Positions 1 to 11,500 of a DNA stretch of 64,000 nucleotides are shown here, piece by piece. Below the pieces are notes generated by a model. The model was not told the origin of the DNA. It was given only the letters and a program-made list of their open reading frames with translations, and did no database searches. The stretch is from Neelides folsomi (lineage: Eukaryota > Arthropoda > Collembola > Neelipleona > Neelidae), in the NCBI GenBank assembly GCA_034687125.1, contig JAQGBZ010000046.1:62001-126000 (forward strand), given 5' to 3'. A program made the position numbers and the translations under genes. The first letter of the stretch is position 1. Every line of letters starts with the position of its first letter.

Positions 1-42
1 TTTATTTTAATTATTATATAATTATTTTATGTAATTATTTAC

Positions 43-506
43 CTTAAATATTCTGCTCTTTTTATAACAATATAGTTTTGTTCCATGAGTCGTTTATACC
101 TAAGTCCCAGGCCTTTTATTATTTGGTAAAACGAATCAATCGAACGCTTTCTTTGCCCAAATTCAGGAATTAATTTCTTGGTTTTATCAAAAATATATTT
201 ACATGTGGGAAATTCACCTATATTAAATTAATAGCCATGGTAAAGAATTTAACAAATATAAATTTATTATATAAATACGTTATTTTTGCATTAATCTACC
301 TGTAGCAATTTTGTCATAAATAATGTTCCGAATGATATTGCAATCAAAATTATCGATTTGGGTTGATGGTGGCCTTCTTTCGCGAGTCAATGGCTTTTGG
401 TAAATCGGTTGGTTTTGCTCTCTTCGGCTTTTAAATTTTTTCGGATGCTTTGATTGTTGATTCGGATAGTCCTGTTACTTCGGAGACAAGTTTGCCAAGT
501 TAAAAT
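43..506 (-). pseudogene. Decayed transposase-like gene fragment, runs off left edge
   Basis: Reading the minus strand from about 506 gives an HTH-like stretch (VTGLSESTIKAS). After a one-base frame change at an A-rich run (about 425-440) it continues with TRERRPPSTQIDNFDCN to position 300. A candidate intron (218-299, GTAGAT...ATATAG) joins in phase to a second exon (43-217) reading EFPTCKYIFDK and later GLRYKRLMEQNYIVIKRAEYLR in outline. The exon ends at a further donor at 41-42, so the gene would continue beyond the window. This order (HTH, basic linker, IDxFD, a pattern like GxxxKRxxMExxxIxxxRxxYLR) is what I know from transposase-like proteins common in arthropod genomes, upstream of their DDE domain. 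There is no start codon or good acceptor at the 5' end, and the frame break suggests decay. A single-base assembly error in the A run is possible. Confidence 0.5.
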
Positions 507-1235
507 TAATTTTTTTAAGATGAATGCTATATATAATTTAATTTGTTAAATAAATGATATAATTTTAAGTTATTTACATTTGGAGAATTTTTCTTGAAAG
601 TGAAGTACAGATTATCTTTGGCGTTTTTATAATAATTATATATATGGTTAATTAATTTTTGACTTCTGATATCACAAGTATTTTGCCTAATATTAAGTTC
701 CCCATTTATACTATTCATTGTAGGAGAGACTATGTTTTAAAGCTTAAATTATTTATTAAAGCTAGCAATTAAAGCCAATATTAACAGGGTTAGTTTTATG
801 AAATGAGAAAACAAAAGAACGAGTATACGCGGTTCATTTATTTGATTTAAATTCCATCCTTAATCTCATTGGCTATTTTGGTCAGGTGGGTAATGTGGGT
901 GGAAGTGATGAGGAGATTGGGATCACGTGTAATTATCCTTAAATTTTTAAAATAGCTGTACTCTTAATTGCAAGTAACTATATATGATATGATATATATA
1001 TGCATTTTGTCTCCGTGAAAGTTATTTATAATTAAATTACATTTATTATCAAAGATCAATTTTATTCATTAAATTCATTATGCATTATTGAATGAAGGAA
1101 TATGTATTAAGTGAATATCAATAGAAACAATATTGAAATACGGCATTTAATTTAATTATACATTAAAGCATACAAGTCTTATAAATCCATAATCTTAATA
1201 CCTATGTAATAATTATTGTAACGTGCTTAAAAAAG
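507..1235. other. Intergenic, no gene seen
   Basis: This AT-rich spacer lies between the transposase-like remnant and the 3' end of the next minus-strand gene. The only long reading frame (527-718) is asparagine- and lysine-rich AT translation with no family signal. A minus-strand AATAAA at 1061-1066, about 170 bases past the stop codon at 1236, is a plausible poly(A) signal for that gene. Confidence 0.5.
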
Positions 1236-3192
1236 TTATTTTGTGGGAAATTTAAGTTTTGCAACGAAATCTTGGGAGACCAATTGTTCTCGGTTGAATG
1301 TCTGTTGAACTTTATTTGCCATTTCATAGAATTCGTTGGCATCCTTTTAAGCAAAAATGAATAATCAAATTATTGTTATTTCTTTTTAAGTATAAATACA
1401 CACGCAAATAAAATAGTATAATTTGAAACTTACCTGAATATCATTGAGAGGTTGCAAAAGCGGAGACTCAGTAGGCATAAATTGACTCAAATGAGCATCT
1501 TTGGGAATTCTGTATTTTTTCCGATCTTGCATGAAAATGCGAATTCCTTCTTCGTTCAAATCCTCAATCAAATTGGCACTCGGAGCATATTCAATGTCTT
1601 GTTCCAACATTTCAAGCTTTTTGGCAATTTCTTTTTCTTTTTCTCTGGCCATTGCTTTTTTCTTCGCTTGTTTTATGACTTTTTTAATGGTCACCATTTC
1701 CTTGATATCGTCCATGATTTCTCCTTCACCTCCAAACTCCTCATAGTCGTTTTCATTCATTTCAATCTCTCCAAATTGATCTTCAAATGCTTGGATTTCC
1801 TCATTCAGGGTCATTTCCTTCTCGTCCTCGTTATTTTCCTCTTTCCTTTCCCAAATTTGACTTTCTTTTTCTTCCACATTTGGAGGTTGTTTGATGTCCA
1901 AAACAAGTTTACCAATTTTCTCCATTGCTTCTTCATGTTCTTTCAATTTCTTCTCATCGTCTGTATCTCTAATTGCATCCCATTCAGCTACAATAAATAA
2001 ATATAAATAAACAAATTCACAAAATTTTAAAGTTTTTAAAGTTTTTTTAAAGTTGAATAAAAAACAATTAATTGATTACCTTCAATATCTTTAAATTTCA
2101 TATCGAGTAAATCGGACTTTTTGTGAAGATTCCCATTGACCAATTGATAAGAATCTCTCTTGTCATCAAACTTAATTCTTGTAATCGACCCAGAATTTCT
2201 ATGGCGCATGAAATAATCTTCATAGTCGGTTGCAAAAGGTTCAACGGGAGTGATCGACGGTTGAGGAACTTTGGGAACTCTTCCTCCTTCTGCTTCAATT
2301 TTTATCCTCATCAGTTCCAATCTTCTTATGAGCTGATTCACCCTTAAATTACACAAATTAATCAAAGTTTATATTTTAATTATTTTTAAATCCAAAAGTA
2401 ATCCTTGGCTAAATATTTTAAATTTTTGGTTAATTGACATATATTTAATTTTAATAATTTGGTTTGTACTTGAAAAACGGATGATCTTTGATTTGAGCGA
2501 GTGTTCCAGGGTCTCCTGGAACTTTCCTAGTAATTACTTGTTCACGAACACGTTTTTCTTCCGCAACTGCTCGGGCTCTCAACTTCTTTGTTTCCTTTTC
2601 AATGTCTCCTTGATAAAGACGCCTGGCGAGGGTTTTCATGTAACGTCGCTCGCTTACGTGACTATATCTTGATCCCATGATGCGGTCTAAATTTGAATTA
2701 ACCCCGCCGGATTTAGTCCTAAACTCAAGCAATTATTTTAATTAACCCTAATAACTCATTATACATTATAAATAGATTTAATTATAATAATTAAAAAAAA
2801 CTTTATCAATTTTGTTAAAATTTCATAAATATATGATATAATTAATTTGTTAAATGTAATTTAAAGTATTAATAATTTAATTATTAATTGTACAGATGAG
2901 GCGGATCATTCAAATCATGATCGTAGTAAGCTTGCAGTGGAGCTCCAATTTCCTCTCTGTGAGCAAATCCCTCTGCTTCTTCTTTGAGAAACGATTTGAG
3001 TTTCCCAGACCATGGCGATCTTTGGTTTCCGAATCTCAACACGACTTTCCTCTCTGGTTCCCAATCTTTCATGTGTTCGAACCGTTGTTGGAATTCTGGG
3101 AGGGTTTGAAGAAGTCGCTGTTCTTTTTCGAGACTCATTCGCTGCTTCCGCTCCATCACAACGCTAGCGTTCACCTTAGGGAAATTCGGCAT
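1236..3192 (-). CDS. Highly charged coiled-coil-like protein, unknown function (490 aa)
   Basis: There are five exons: 2894-3192, 2470-2718, 2080-2342, 1434-1987 and 1236-1343. Phases 2, 2, 1 and 0 agree at all junctions, and the sum is 1473 bases. The start ATG at 3192 opens MPNFPKVNASVVMERKQ. The frame stays open upstream for a few codons, so an earlier start is conceivable. The protein has no signal peptide or membrane segment. It is rich in Lys, Glu, Arg and Asp. Exon 4 carries a strongly acidic block followed by Lys/Glu-rich helix-prone sequence (IKKVIKQAKKKAMAREKEKE), and exon 2 is basic (KETKKLRARAVAEEKR). I do not recognise the family. The composition would suit a cytoskeletal, axonemal or nuclear scaffold protein, but that is inference. 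The next gene upstream has the same orientation, 660 bp away. Confidence 0.8.
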
Positions 3193-3851
3193 CTCGTTCT
3201 TGGTTCCACAATCTTAATTTTTTACTTTTAAGAATTTTATTATGAACTGTGTAAGAGCCAAATTAATATTAGACGCTAATTGAAGAAACGTCGACTTTAT
3301 TTCAGTTACAAAAAAAGAACAAAAAGCTTATATTTTATGGTTAAATCTAAAATAAATGATAAAACTTGACAAAATCGATCAACTTAACATAACATTATGA
3401 GTTAGGTCCCATGGTGAAATTAAATTACAGTTTTTTATAGATAAAAGTGTCTTTTGAAATGTAAAGCTGGATAAATGAGGATTTGTATGATTTTCAATAG
3501 TACCATTATTATTCATATTTTTATAAATTTTAACTTTTATCATTTTAAAATTTGAAATATCTTATTAAATTAAGATATTTATTATAATTAATAGAATAGC
3601 TAATTAAATATAACAATGTTAGTTTAAAACTAATTTTACATGCAACATAATTTATATTAGGACTTAGGATTATTAATTAATAAATGTTGCGTACATCATG
3701 TATGAAGTTTAAGTTCCTATTAAACTACTAATTTTTATTTCTAATGCCTATTACAATGTATTACAAAATTTTGTATAATTTTAGTAAGCACTGTTTAAAT
3801 ATTTTTAAAATTGTTTTGTTTTTTTGGAAAAATTAAACCTTGTGGTGAGAA
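3193..3851. other. Intergenic, promoter side of the charged-protein gene
   Basis: This is AT-rich sequence between two same-strand genes. It must hold the promoter of the downstream gene (1236-3192) and the 3' untranslated region of the DUF4789 gene. A minus-strand AATAAA at 3734-3739, about 110 bases past the stop at 3852, fits as the poly(A) signal. Nothing else was recognised. Confidence 0.45.
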
Positions 3852-6800
3852 TTAACGTGAAAGACACATTTGGTCAGCAATCCTTCTAACCTTGCATTTC
3901 ATCCTTCTTTTCTTTCTTGTGCCAAATCCAGCAATTGAAGCTTCAGCTCTCGGTCCATCTCTGTTGTCCGGAATACATTTGGCATAAAGACTCTCAGCAG
4001 TGAAGCCAACGATCATTGAGGCATTTGGGTTGTGGGGATTTCTGCAAAATTGCGATGTTTCTCCGAGGGCGACACATGCCTGATGGGGCAACCCATTTTT
4101 GTCAATCACTTCCAGCGGAACTTGAACTTCTTCTTCCTTCTTCTCAATGCAAATCGTATCCTCACAAACAATCCGCGTCTCGCTCTCATTTGATTTAATG
4201 TTGAGCCATTGACCTTCGGCGCAATAGCCCTGCAATAAACAAGTGAAAAAACATTTGTTTATTTAACACTCAATTCCTTTCAATTTCATATCAAATAAAA
4301 ATGCCTTTCTTGAGAAATGACGTTGTGTAAAAATGGAGTTATGCTCCTTAGCACCTCGAGATCACGTTTTTATGCATTTAAATGTTAATTTTATTATTAC
4401 TGGCTTTCCTTTCGCGAACGTCAAACAACTGTTGTTTGGTCAAATGCCATTTTTCAGTTTATAAAAATCCAATATTTCCCACATTTTACTTTTGGGTAGT
4501 TATGAGGGAATTAAATGGAATAAATTAATTTTTGGATTTTTTTAAAGAATTTTATTATTTGTACAAATAGATATTTTAAATTTAATTAAGGAACTGCTTA
4601 TAAGTAGGTAGGAATTAATTAAATTGATTGTTTAGATTAAATGTCAACGCATTGTCTTTATTGTTTTCCTTAATACGGCTGTGAATAAATTAATGCCAAG
4701 TTTTTTTGATTGGGAAATTAATGGGCCTGTATTGTCACTGTCACTTCCTTTCGTGACTAAGGAACATTTAAATGATCACATCTTCCAATTATGCCCATTA
4801 GGGAAACATCTTGTCTTAATATTTATTTTATTATCTTGCCACCTTTAATATCCCAATAATTCGCTAATTGAGACAACAAATTGTAATAATAAAACAATAA
4901 AATGTTTAAATACAAAAAATTAAAAATTTATCCTGGCAATATTTAATCACATTGAAATAGCAGTGGATAAAAATAGAAAAAATGCAATGTGCAAGCTAGC
5001 CTTGTATTATTCATCTGCATATCTGTATAAAATACCACAAAAGCCAAATAGGGAACATTTTGTAGAAAATAATGTATTCTAAGTAAAATTAAAATAATTA
5101 AGTAAAGACATGGAAAGTTATTGGTAAATGGCTTTGAAAAGGCTTTGTATAGCGGCGATGAAAAAAACGCAAGTGGGAAGAAAGAATTAAAAAGAATTGA
5201 ACTTGTTGTGGAATCACTTCAACTTTGAACAACTCCTTCATTTCCCCACCGTCTGACAATAAATTAAGACGAGGTTGACAAGCGACAAGGATCTTGGAAA
5301 GTCTCATTTTACGCCGTAGGTTGCTAATCTGACCAAGTCGCCTATTTGTAAATCTCTTTGTTCCTTTGAAATCTTCAGACTGACTGGACATTGGGGAAGT
5401 TTTAATGCCACCACGCCATCTCCTTCTTTTCATCATTCCTCGATATTTATGTTCGGACACACAGACAGACAGATCAACACAGGTTCATGTTAAAGTCTAT
5501 TTATGCAAATGAGAGAGAATTTTTAGAGTTAGAACCTAATTTAATGAGATCTTCTTCCATTTACACTTTTATAAAATTCTAAATTGGTTTTTCTTTGTTT
5601 TCTATGTATAAGTTAAAATACATACTCTACGTTTCTTTGTTGTTATCTATAGTAAAAAATCTTTAATGCTCCTTTGAAAGGAGTAAAAGATTTTAGCTGC
5701 ATGGATTTGCAGAATCAAAGTTTTACTTTATCGGAGTCGTCAAAAGACATTAAAAGACCATTATGATTTTCGATTTACCTGTAATCTAATCTTATTAATT
5801 TTTATTAATTTAAAGAGTTTAATTAAATAATATAATCACTTTGAATAATTAAGATAAATTGTTCTGCTACCGACTTAACGAATTTATTGTGATGTAATAA
5901 TATGTAGAAGATATATGCATGAATGAATATAATACTTAACACTATACATAACACCTTACTTTCAATAAGGACAAAGAGAAAGACACCTTTATGCTTTTAT
6001 TTTTTTGCCTATTTTTGCTAATCATAAAACAAGTTAAATTATACAACTTATTTTACGACTAATGATTATTGATGAACTTTCATTAGTTCAATTGAATTTG
6101 CTCTATGAGTCAATGACAATTGAAGGATTTCATCTTAGGATTTTATCTTATTGATAGAGTCTACTATACTTATGTACAAGGTGGGTCCGAGTTAACCCTT
6201 ATTTTTTAAAAAATCTTAAAGAACTTTTTTAATTTTCATTCGAATTTTCTGACAAATGGTAATTATATTCTCTATACATCATTAAATAAGTACAATTATC
6301 TCATTTTGAGACTTGAGCCCCATTGGCTTCAATACAGCGCTCCAACCGACCAACAACTGCTTCACAAGCCCTTTTGCACATAGCAACGGGCATTTCTCTG
6401 AACGCTTCGACAATTCCAGCTTTGAGCTGAATAGTGGTTGATGGATTTTGGGCGTAGACTTTATTTTTAATATATCCCCAAAAAAAGAAACCAAGGGGGT
6501 AAGGTCGGGAGATCGCGGTGGCCAAGATAGAGGTCCACCTCTGCCAATCCATTGGTTCCCAAAGTTATGATTCATTTAAAAAATTAGGGTTAACTCGGGC
6601 CCACCTTGTATAATAGATGCTAATGCTTTTTTAATAAATATGTAAGGTATACCCATACCCAAGGCATGCTTAAAGATTTAAAATATGCTTAAAAACATAG
6701 ATTCTGGAAATCTAACAATAAGTCAATAAAAACGTGGGTTTTTAGTTTTGTAGTAAAAAGATTGAATTATTTTACTTACCTGTTCAAAAATAAAATAGCA

Positions 6801-7426
6801 ATTTTCTCCCTTTTGGTCAAGAACGAGTTGACGAAGATGGCCATCAAAATCGCACTCGCATTGCCCAAAAGGAGAACCCCCGTTTTCCTTCATAAAGAAT
6901 TTCATGTTAGAACTGCAAGGGCCTTTCTCTCCAGTTTCATAACATTTCCCTGTCGAGAGGTCAAAGCGATACTGACAGAGTTGGGAGTCTCGAACATGTG
7001 GACACAATGCCCTAATTGAGGAAACAATACCTGATTAATAATTTTCGATTGTTAACTTGTGCACGTGGCAGAATGACAATATCACAACAGAAAAAAACGA
7101 AATGTGACCATAATTAATAATTTGGTTTGAATAAATATTTAAAAAATGTAAATTATGTATGAGAGATCTCACTTTAGCATGTCATATGATGCTTTGGTCA
7201 TTGGCCCCAAATCATCTTCATTGCACATTGTTGTATTGATAAAAGTAGGGGCTAGGACAAGATAGGCGATGATTGCCAAGAGGAAAATAATAAAAACATA
7301 AAGAGAACACCGAGATGTTGATTTTCGACGAATCCCACGATGTGTATTAAATCGCTTCCGATACACTTCCTCATCTCCAACACTCTCGTTTTCAACAGTA
7401 AAATAATCAATTTCCTTCCCCGCCAT
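3852..7426 (-). CDS. Membrane-anchored DUF4789-domain protein (287 aa)
   Basis: There are three exons: 7173-7426, 6780-7011 and 3852-4229 (864 bases in all, phases 2 and 0). The N-terminus is hydrophilic, with a basic stretch (GIRRKSTSR) before one hydrophobic segment at about residues 41-60, which predicts a type II single-pass membrane protein with its cysteine-rich part outside the cell. The ectodomain reads CYETGEKGPC and, across the second junction, FEQ-GYCAEGQWL, followed by CVALGETSQFC and a late AKC. These are marks of DUF4789, a cysteine-rich extracellular domain known to me mainly from arthropods and without an assigned function. The C-terminus ends in a very basic tail (GTRKKRRMKCKVRR). 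Intron 2 is 2.5 kb and contains a mariner-like element and a possible alternative exon. A function beyond extracellular or cuticle-associated cannot be stated. Confidence 0.85.
5098..5460 (-). other. Possible alternative 3' exon in DUF4789 intron 2
   Basis: This 120-codon open frame on the same strand as the host gene opens with basic sequence (MMKRRRWRGG) and contains KRFTNRRLGQISNLRRK, resembling in composition the basic tail of the normal last exon. A possible AG acceptor lies just upstream of the basic stretch. There is no clear poly(A) signal close to its stop, and no cysteines of the DUF4789 pattern, so an isoform is only a suggestion and a chance open frame is the alternative. Confidence 0.2.
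6177..6608 (-). mobile_element. Internally deleted mariner-like element with intact ends
   Basis: The two ends (6177-6210 and 6575-6608) are inverted copies over 34 bases with two mismatches, beginning CAAGGTGGG, and both are flanked by TA, the mariner/Tc1 target site. Between them the minus strand encodes only the C-terminal part of a DDE transposase: WIGRGGP, then PPRSPDLTPL, then after a frameshift FFFWGYIKNKVYA and a tail ending CIEANGAQVS. The SPDLxPxxFFxWGYxK pattern surrounds the last catalytic acidic residue in this superfamily. The N-terminal DNA-binding part is missing, so the copy is non-autonomous. At 432 bp it sits inside intron 2 of the DUF4789 gene. Confidence 0.88.
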
Positions 7427-8285
7427 TTTTTAAACTAATTTTGTAACAAATGTTCAACTTTCCACTTTTGAGTCAAAATTCAAACTAAATTATATTCTAT
7501 TCTAATTCAATTCTAAAACTATTCCAAGACTATAATAAAAACTATCAAAAAGCTTATTTAATCCAAATTAAAATAAGGAAAGAAGAGATAAAAACAAGGT
7601 GATAAAATTTGACTTGTAAATTCTCTTATCGGTTAACATTCGCGGAAATGTTAGGGAAAGTGAATACGCGAACCTTTATTGACCAATTGGATCAAATAAT
7701 ATTGGGAGAACGATCTCTGCTTCTTGGTTGTGCATTGAGGAATGAAAGCAGATGAGAGAAACCACGCCGTTTGTTCCTATAAGTTCAAATCTCTTCCAAC
7801 CCTCTGCACTTTATTATTCTCGGAATGAATGTTACGTGTACTGAGTGGCTAAGCAGATATTCAAATGGGATGAAAGTATGACCAAGGAGTTTGATATCAT
7901 TCATACACTCACAGATTCACAGTAGGAGCTCGTTCTCCAACTAACCCTTTAAGTATACAAGTTTAGTCATGTAAAAGGAAAACCTCTTAATCCTCTGCTC
8001 TTATTATCCACACAAACACAATTTTTATAAAAGTCTTTTTAAATCCTCATATTTTATCATGTAAATGCAATTTGCGAATTTTATGTAAATGCAATTTCCT
8101 AACATGGAAAATTTTTAGGAACTTTTTAAAAGATTAATGGTTTTTGTTGTCAACTTTTGCAAGGAAAGAAATTCTTAAGAGATTTGTTATCTCTTTCCAC
8201 TTTTAAATTTTTTAAATTTCACTTTATTTGACTTTTCACTTTCCAATAAAAAATATAAAAATTTGTTCAATTTTAGCCTCCAGTT
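7427..8285. other. Divergent intergenic region
   Basis: This lies between the start of the DUF4789 gene (minus) and the small peptide gene (plus), so it should hold both promoters. A stretch around 7690-7940 is less AT-rich than its surroundings, with no convincing coding frame on either strand. Regulatory content is inferred from position only. Confidence 0.4.
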
Positions 8286-8293
8286 TATAAAAT
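8286..8293 (+). promoter_or_regulatory. TATA-like box for small peptide gene
   Basis: A TATAAAAT lies 93 bases before the ATG at 8379. It would place transcription start near 8316 and leave a short leader. No clear TCAGT initiator is visible at that spacing, and A/T-rich DNA throws up such boxes by chance. Confidence 0.35.
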
Positions 8294-8378
8294 CTTTCCA
8301 ATTTCATCTCTTACATTTACATCTTTTGATCATGATTAATTCCGCCTCAATTAATCCATTCTCTGAATCTGGTGTTGG

Positions 8379-8544
8379 ATGACGAGGAAGACTCAGAACT
8401 TGTTTGTAATAATCCTTTTACTTGGAATTTCTGAGCAAACTCAACCTGAGGATTCCGGGTGAGGAAGGACAAAGTGGAAGGTGAGGTTGACAAATTGACA
8501 ATATCCGCTTTTATTCATACAGGTACACTCGATCGTTGACTTGA
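8379..8544 (+). CDS. Candidate tiny secreted peptide gene, two exons (33 aa)
   Basis: Exon 1 (8379-8458) encodes MTRKTQNLFVIILLLGISE..., a textbook signal peptide with a basic n-region, a hydrophobic core and a short polar c-region. It ends at the donor GTGAGG. A 64-bp intron (8459-8522), with a pyrimidine-rich tract and acceptor CAG, joins in phase to exon 2. Exon 2 adds six residues to a TGA at 8542-8544, and AATAAAATAATAAA follows within about 30 bases. The mature part would be only about 12-15 residues (TQPEDSGYTRSLT), the size of a small neuropeptide or bioactive peptide, with no cysteines and no dibasic site. If the intron is retained, translation stops at the donor itself. The arrangement of TATA, signal peptide, splice sites and poly(A) signal is coherent, but each element is short. 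Confidence 0.4.
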
Positions 8545-11500
8545 CAAAATGCTCCATTGAATTGTGATTAATAAAATAATAAACATACATCTTGTCCAAT
8601 ATTTATTATCTGTTTTTCGCGGATATATGAAAGAACCAACTCGTCATACTAATTGTAAATTAACATCAATCAATCAATTTCTTTATGGTAATAAGTCTAA
8701 TAAGTAATATACCTAATTATTATTGACGAAACATTTTATACAAATAATTATATTAAAACCGATGGTGCCTCTGTAATCTCTAAGCATATCGATAGATTGA
8801 TATGTTGAAATACTAACGATTATATATTTCATATAATTTATATCTATAAGATTTTAGTTGGGTAGTTTAATACAAGAATATAACTTAACTTTACATACAT
8901 ACAAAATGTTAATTGTAAATTGTCAGGTCTCTCTTGCGGATCTTTACACAGATTTTTATATTTAATAACCAGTTACCAGAATATTTCAATATAAAAATAC
9001 TACATCTGTAATATGTGTATAAAGGCGTATAAACTTATGTAAGTGGTATTTATTAGTTAAAGTATCTTATAAAAAGTTCGCATAACTGTTCATGGTACTT
9101 TTTTGTATGCAAATGTCTAAACATAACATGAATTGTTACTTACGGTCTCAACGTACGTTTTTAATTTTGATCAGCCGATGTTCAAGTCTTATCAATCGTC
9201 GTTGAATGAATTAAGATAAAGATAATTGATGAGGTGAAAATGTCAGCGAACGACGAAAGAACCTTAGGGAATTTTTAAGGTGATAGAAAGTCAATGCAGA
9301 ATCAACAATACCCATTTTCAGAAGAGTCATTCTTATGGAGTTCCAAGAGATTTTGATGAAGCAATTTAATTGAATACAAAATCGCATTTTGGACTGTTAC
9401 TGTTAACAGTGTTTATGCATATAATGGAATGTTATTATTGAATCTATGGTATACTTATGCACCATCGTGTTATATTGTACATATACTATACATGTTATAC
9501 TTGATGTAATACAGTATTCGAAATAAAATATCCTGTGTTATTGTTATTAAACATTATATTTTGTATTCATTGTTAAGAGTGGTTAACTCAAGAATTTCAA
9601 GATAGGTCAAGAACTCCTTGTCATTTTACATAATTGATTTTGAGGTGTTGATTGTGTTGTTTGATTGTTCGATCAAAGTATTTTTAGGTGTTGGGCAAAT
9701 CAATCTAACAATAAGCTTATATGCTCATTGGTATTTTTTGTACAATAGTGTGTTGAACAAATCTTTACATATAAAGGGATATCGGATATCTCATCTGTTT
9801 AAAAATTTCATGGTTTTCATGCTATTTACATAATTTATGTATCAATAAGTACTAGAAAAAATTCGGAATTGGGTTTGATCAAATGGTGACTGGATTAATT
9901 TTGGCGAATCATTAGATAGGTATAAAAGCTTAATTTAGTAAATAGTAAACTTTAAAATAGCTAATACTTTACAAGATTATTTTGTCCGCAGACAATAATT
10001 GTATTAATACAATGTTTGATTGTAATGTTGATTGTTGACTCAAAATCCGGATTATAAAATATGTTATCCTACATATTTCCTATTTTATAAACGTTGACAT
10101 TTTTCAAATTCGTTAATTTACGAGAAGTTTCATCATAATAAAGCACAGTGTTTTTTAATAAAATAATCTTTGTTAAATAGGAATGTGTGGAATCTAAACG
10201 GTGATGCGTGATGATGATGAACTTAATACATCGGTAAATATTTGCTACTTTAATCATTTATGCTAAAAATACAACATGGAGCAAGCAAACATAAATAATG
10301 CTAGTTAGTTTGATTGTCTCTGTCTGTCGTCTACTGCCAAACTCCCATTTTTATGTTGTTGAGACGCGACTTATTTGCCTACCACAAGAATTTCATTATT
10401 TGCAAACCAAAAATGCCACCTCTTTTTCTAATCAAAATGAAACAAATAAACAGGTCAAATAGGCGTTCACTTTCTTCTTCCTCCCTGTCGCCTCACTGAC
10501 GAGATTATTTTCTCATTGCCGCTTTGGCGTCGTTTCCTTCTGATGCCAATTTCTGTTTCTTTTATTGCTATTTAAATGACTTTTGCATTTACAATTAAGG
10601 CTATAAACTACCAATAAACACACTTTTAAAATATTGCACAAGGAATCTTTGTTCGAGCGAAATCGATCTATCTATTCGTGCATACAAGTGGATTTCTGAG
10701 AATTAGATTAGTTCTCTATATAAATAATAAACAACACATACAGATACATATAATTACATAGCTTATTTTTAACTATGCACAGTGTATACTGTATATACTT
10801 AGGTACATGAACACTTTTAACTTTAAGTGTCCTTACTTAAAAGTAAGCTAATGCACTTGCATTTACTCCCATATTTCTGATATCACCAAACACTCCTTAC
10901 TTTATATTCAAATTACATTACTTCAAACTTACATACCAACAAATATGAATCACTTCAATATATAGAGTACTTCAAACATTACATACATAAATATCAGAAG
11001 TCATCCTGCTTTTTAAAGTAAATTGATTTAGACATTTAGATGTTTTGGCTTTTGCAAAACAAAATTTATCATTCGTTTATTATTCAAATCCTTAATATTA
11101 TTGCATAAGTTCGGAATCATCCCTTCTACGCTTTAAAATATTTATTTATACTAGCATGTAAATGAATATTTTTTCACTGATGCGTATAAATGAGAAGTCT
11201 GAATGTGAGATCAAACTTATTTGTTTATCTTGTTTTCTAAATCAATCCAATTTGTAAATTGGGAATCTGGAAATTGAACGTCAAAGTTTTTCCAGCTAAT
11301 CGATAATTTATTGGGCAATTAGGTCTTGTAAGGAGATTGGGAAATGAAGTTGAGGAAGATTAGGCTTTGATAATTCATTTGACTTCTATTGGTTTTGTAA
11401 AGGTATTTCCTCCGGCGCCAAGGAATCCTCTCCATGGTCTTCTTCTCATCTCGAGGTTGAGCTGATAAAAAGAAGGGCAAGTCTCCCATATATTCAATTA

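Noticed and set aside
1452-2000. Long plus-strand frame of 182 codons
   Set aside because: It is the antisense shadow of exon 4 of the charged-protein gene. Its Phe/Leu-rich composition comes from reading Lys/Glu codons backwards.
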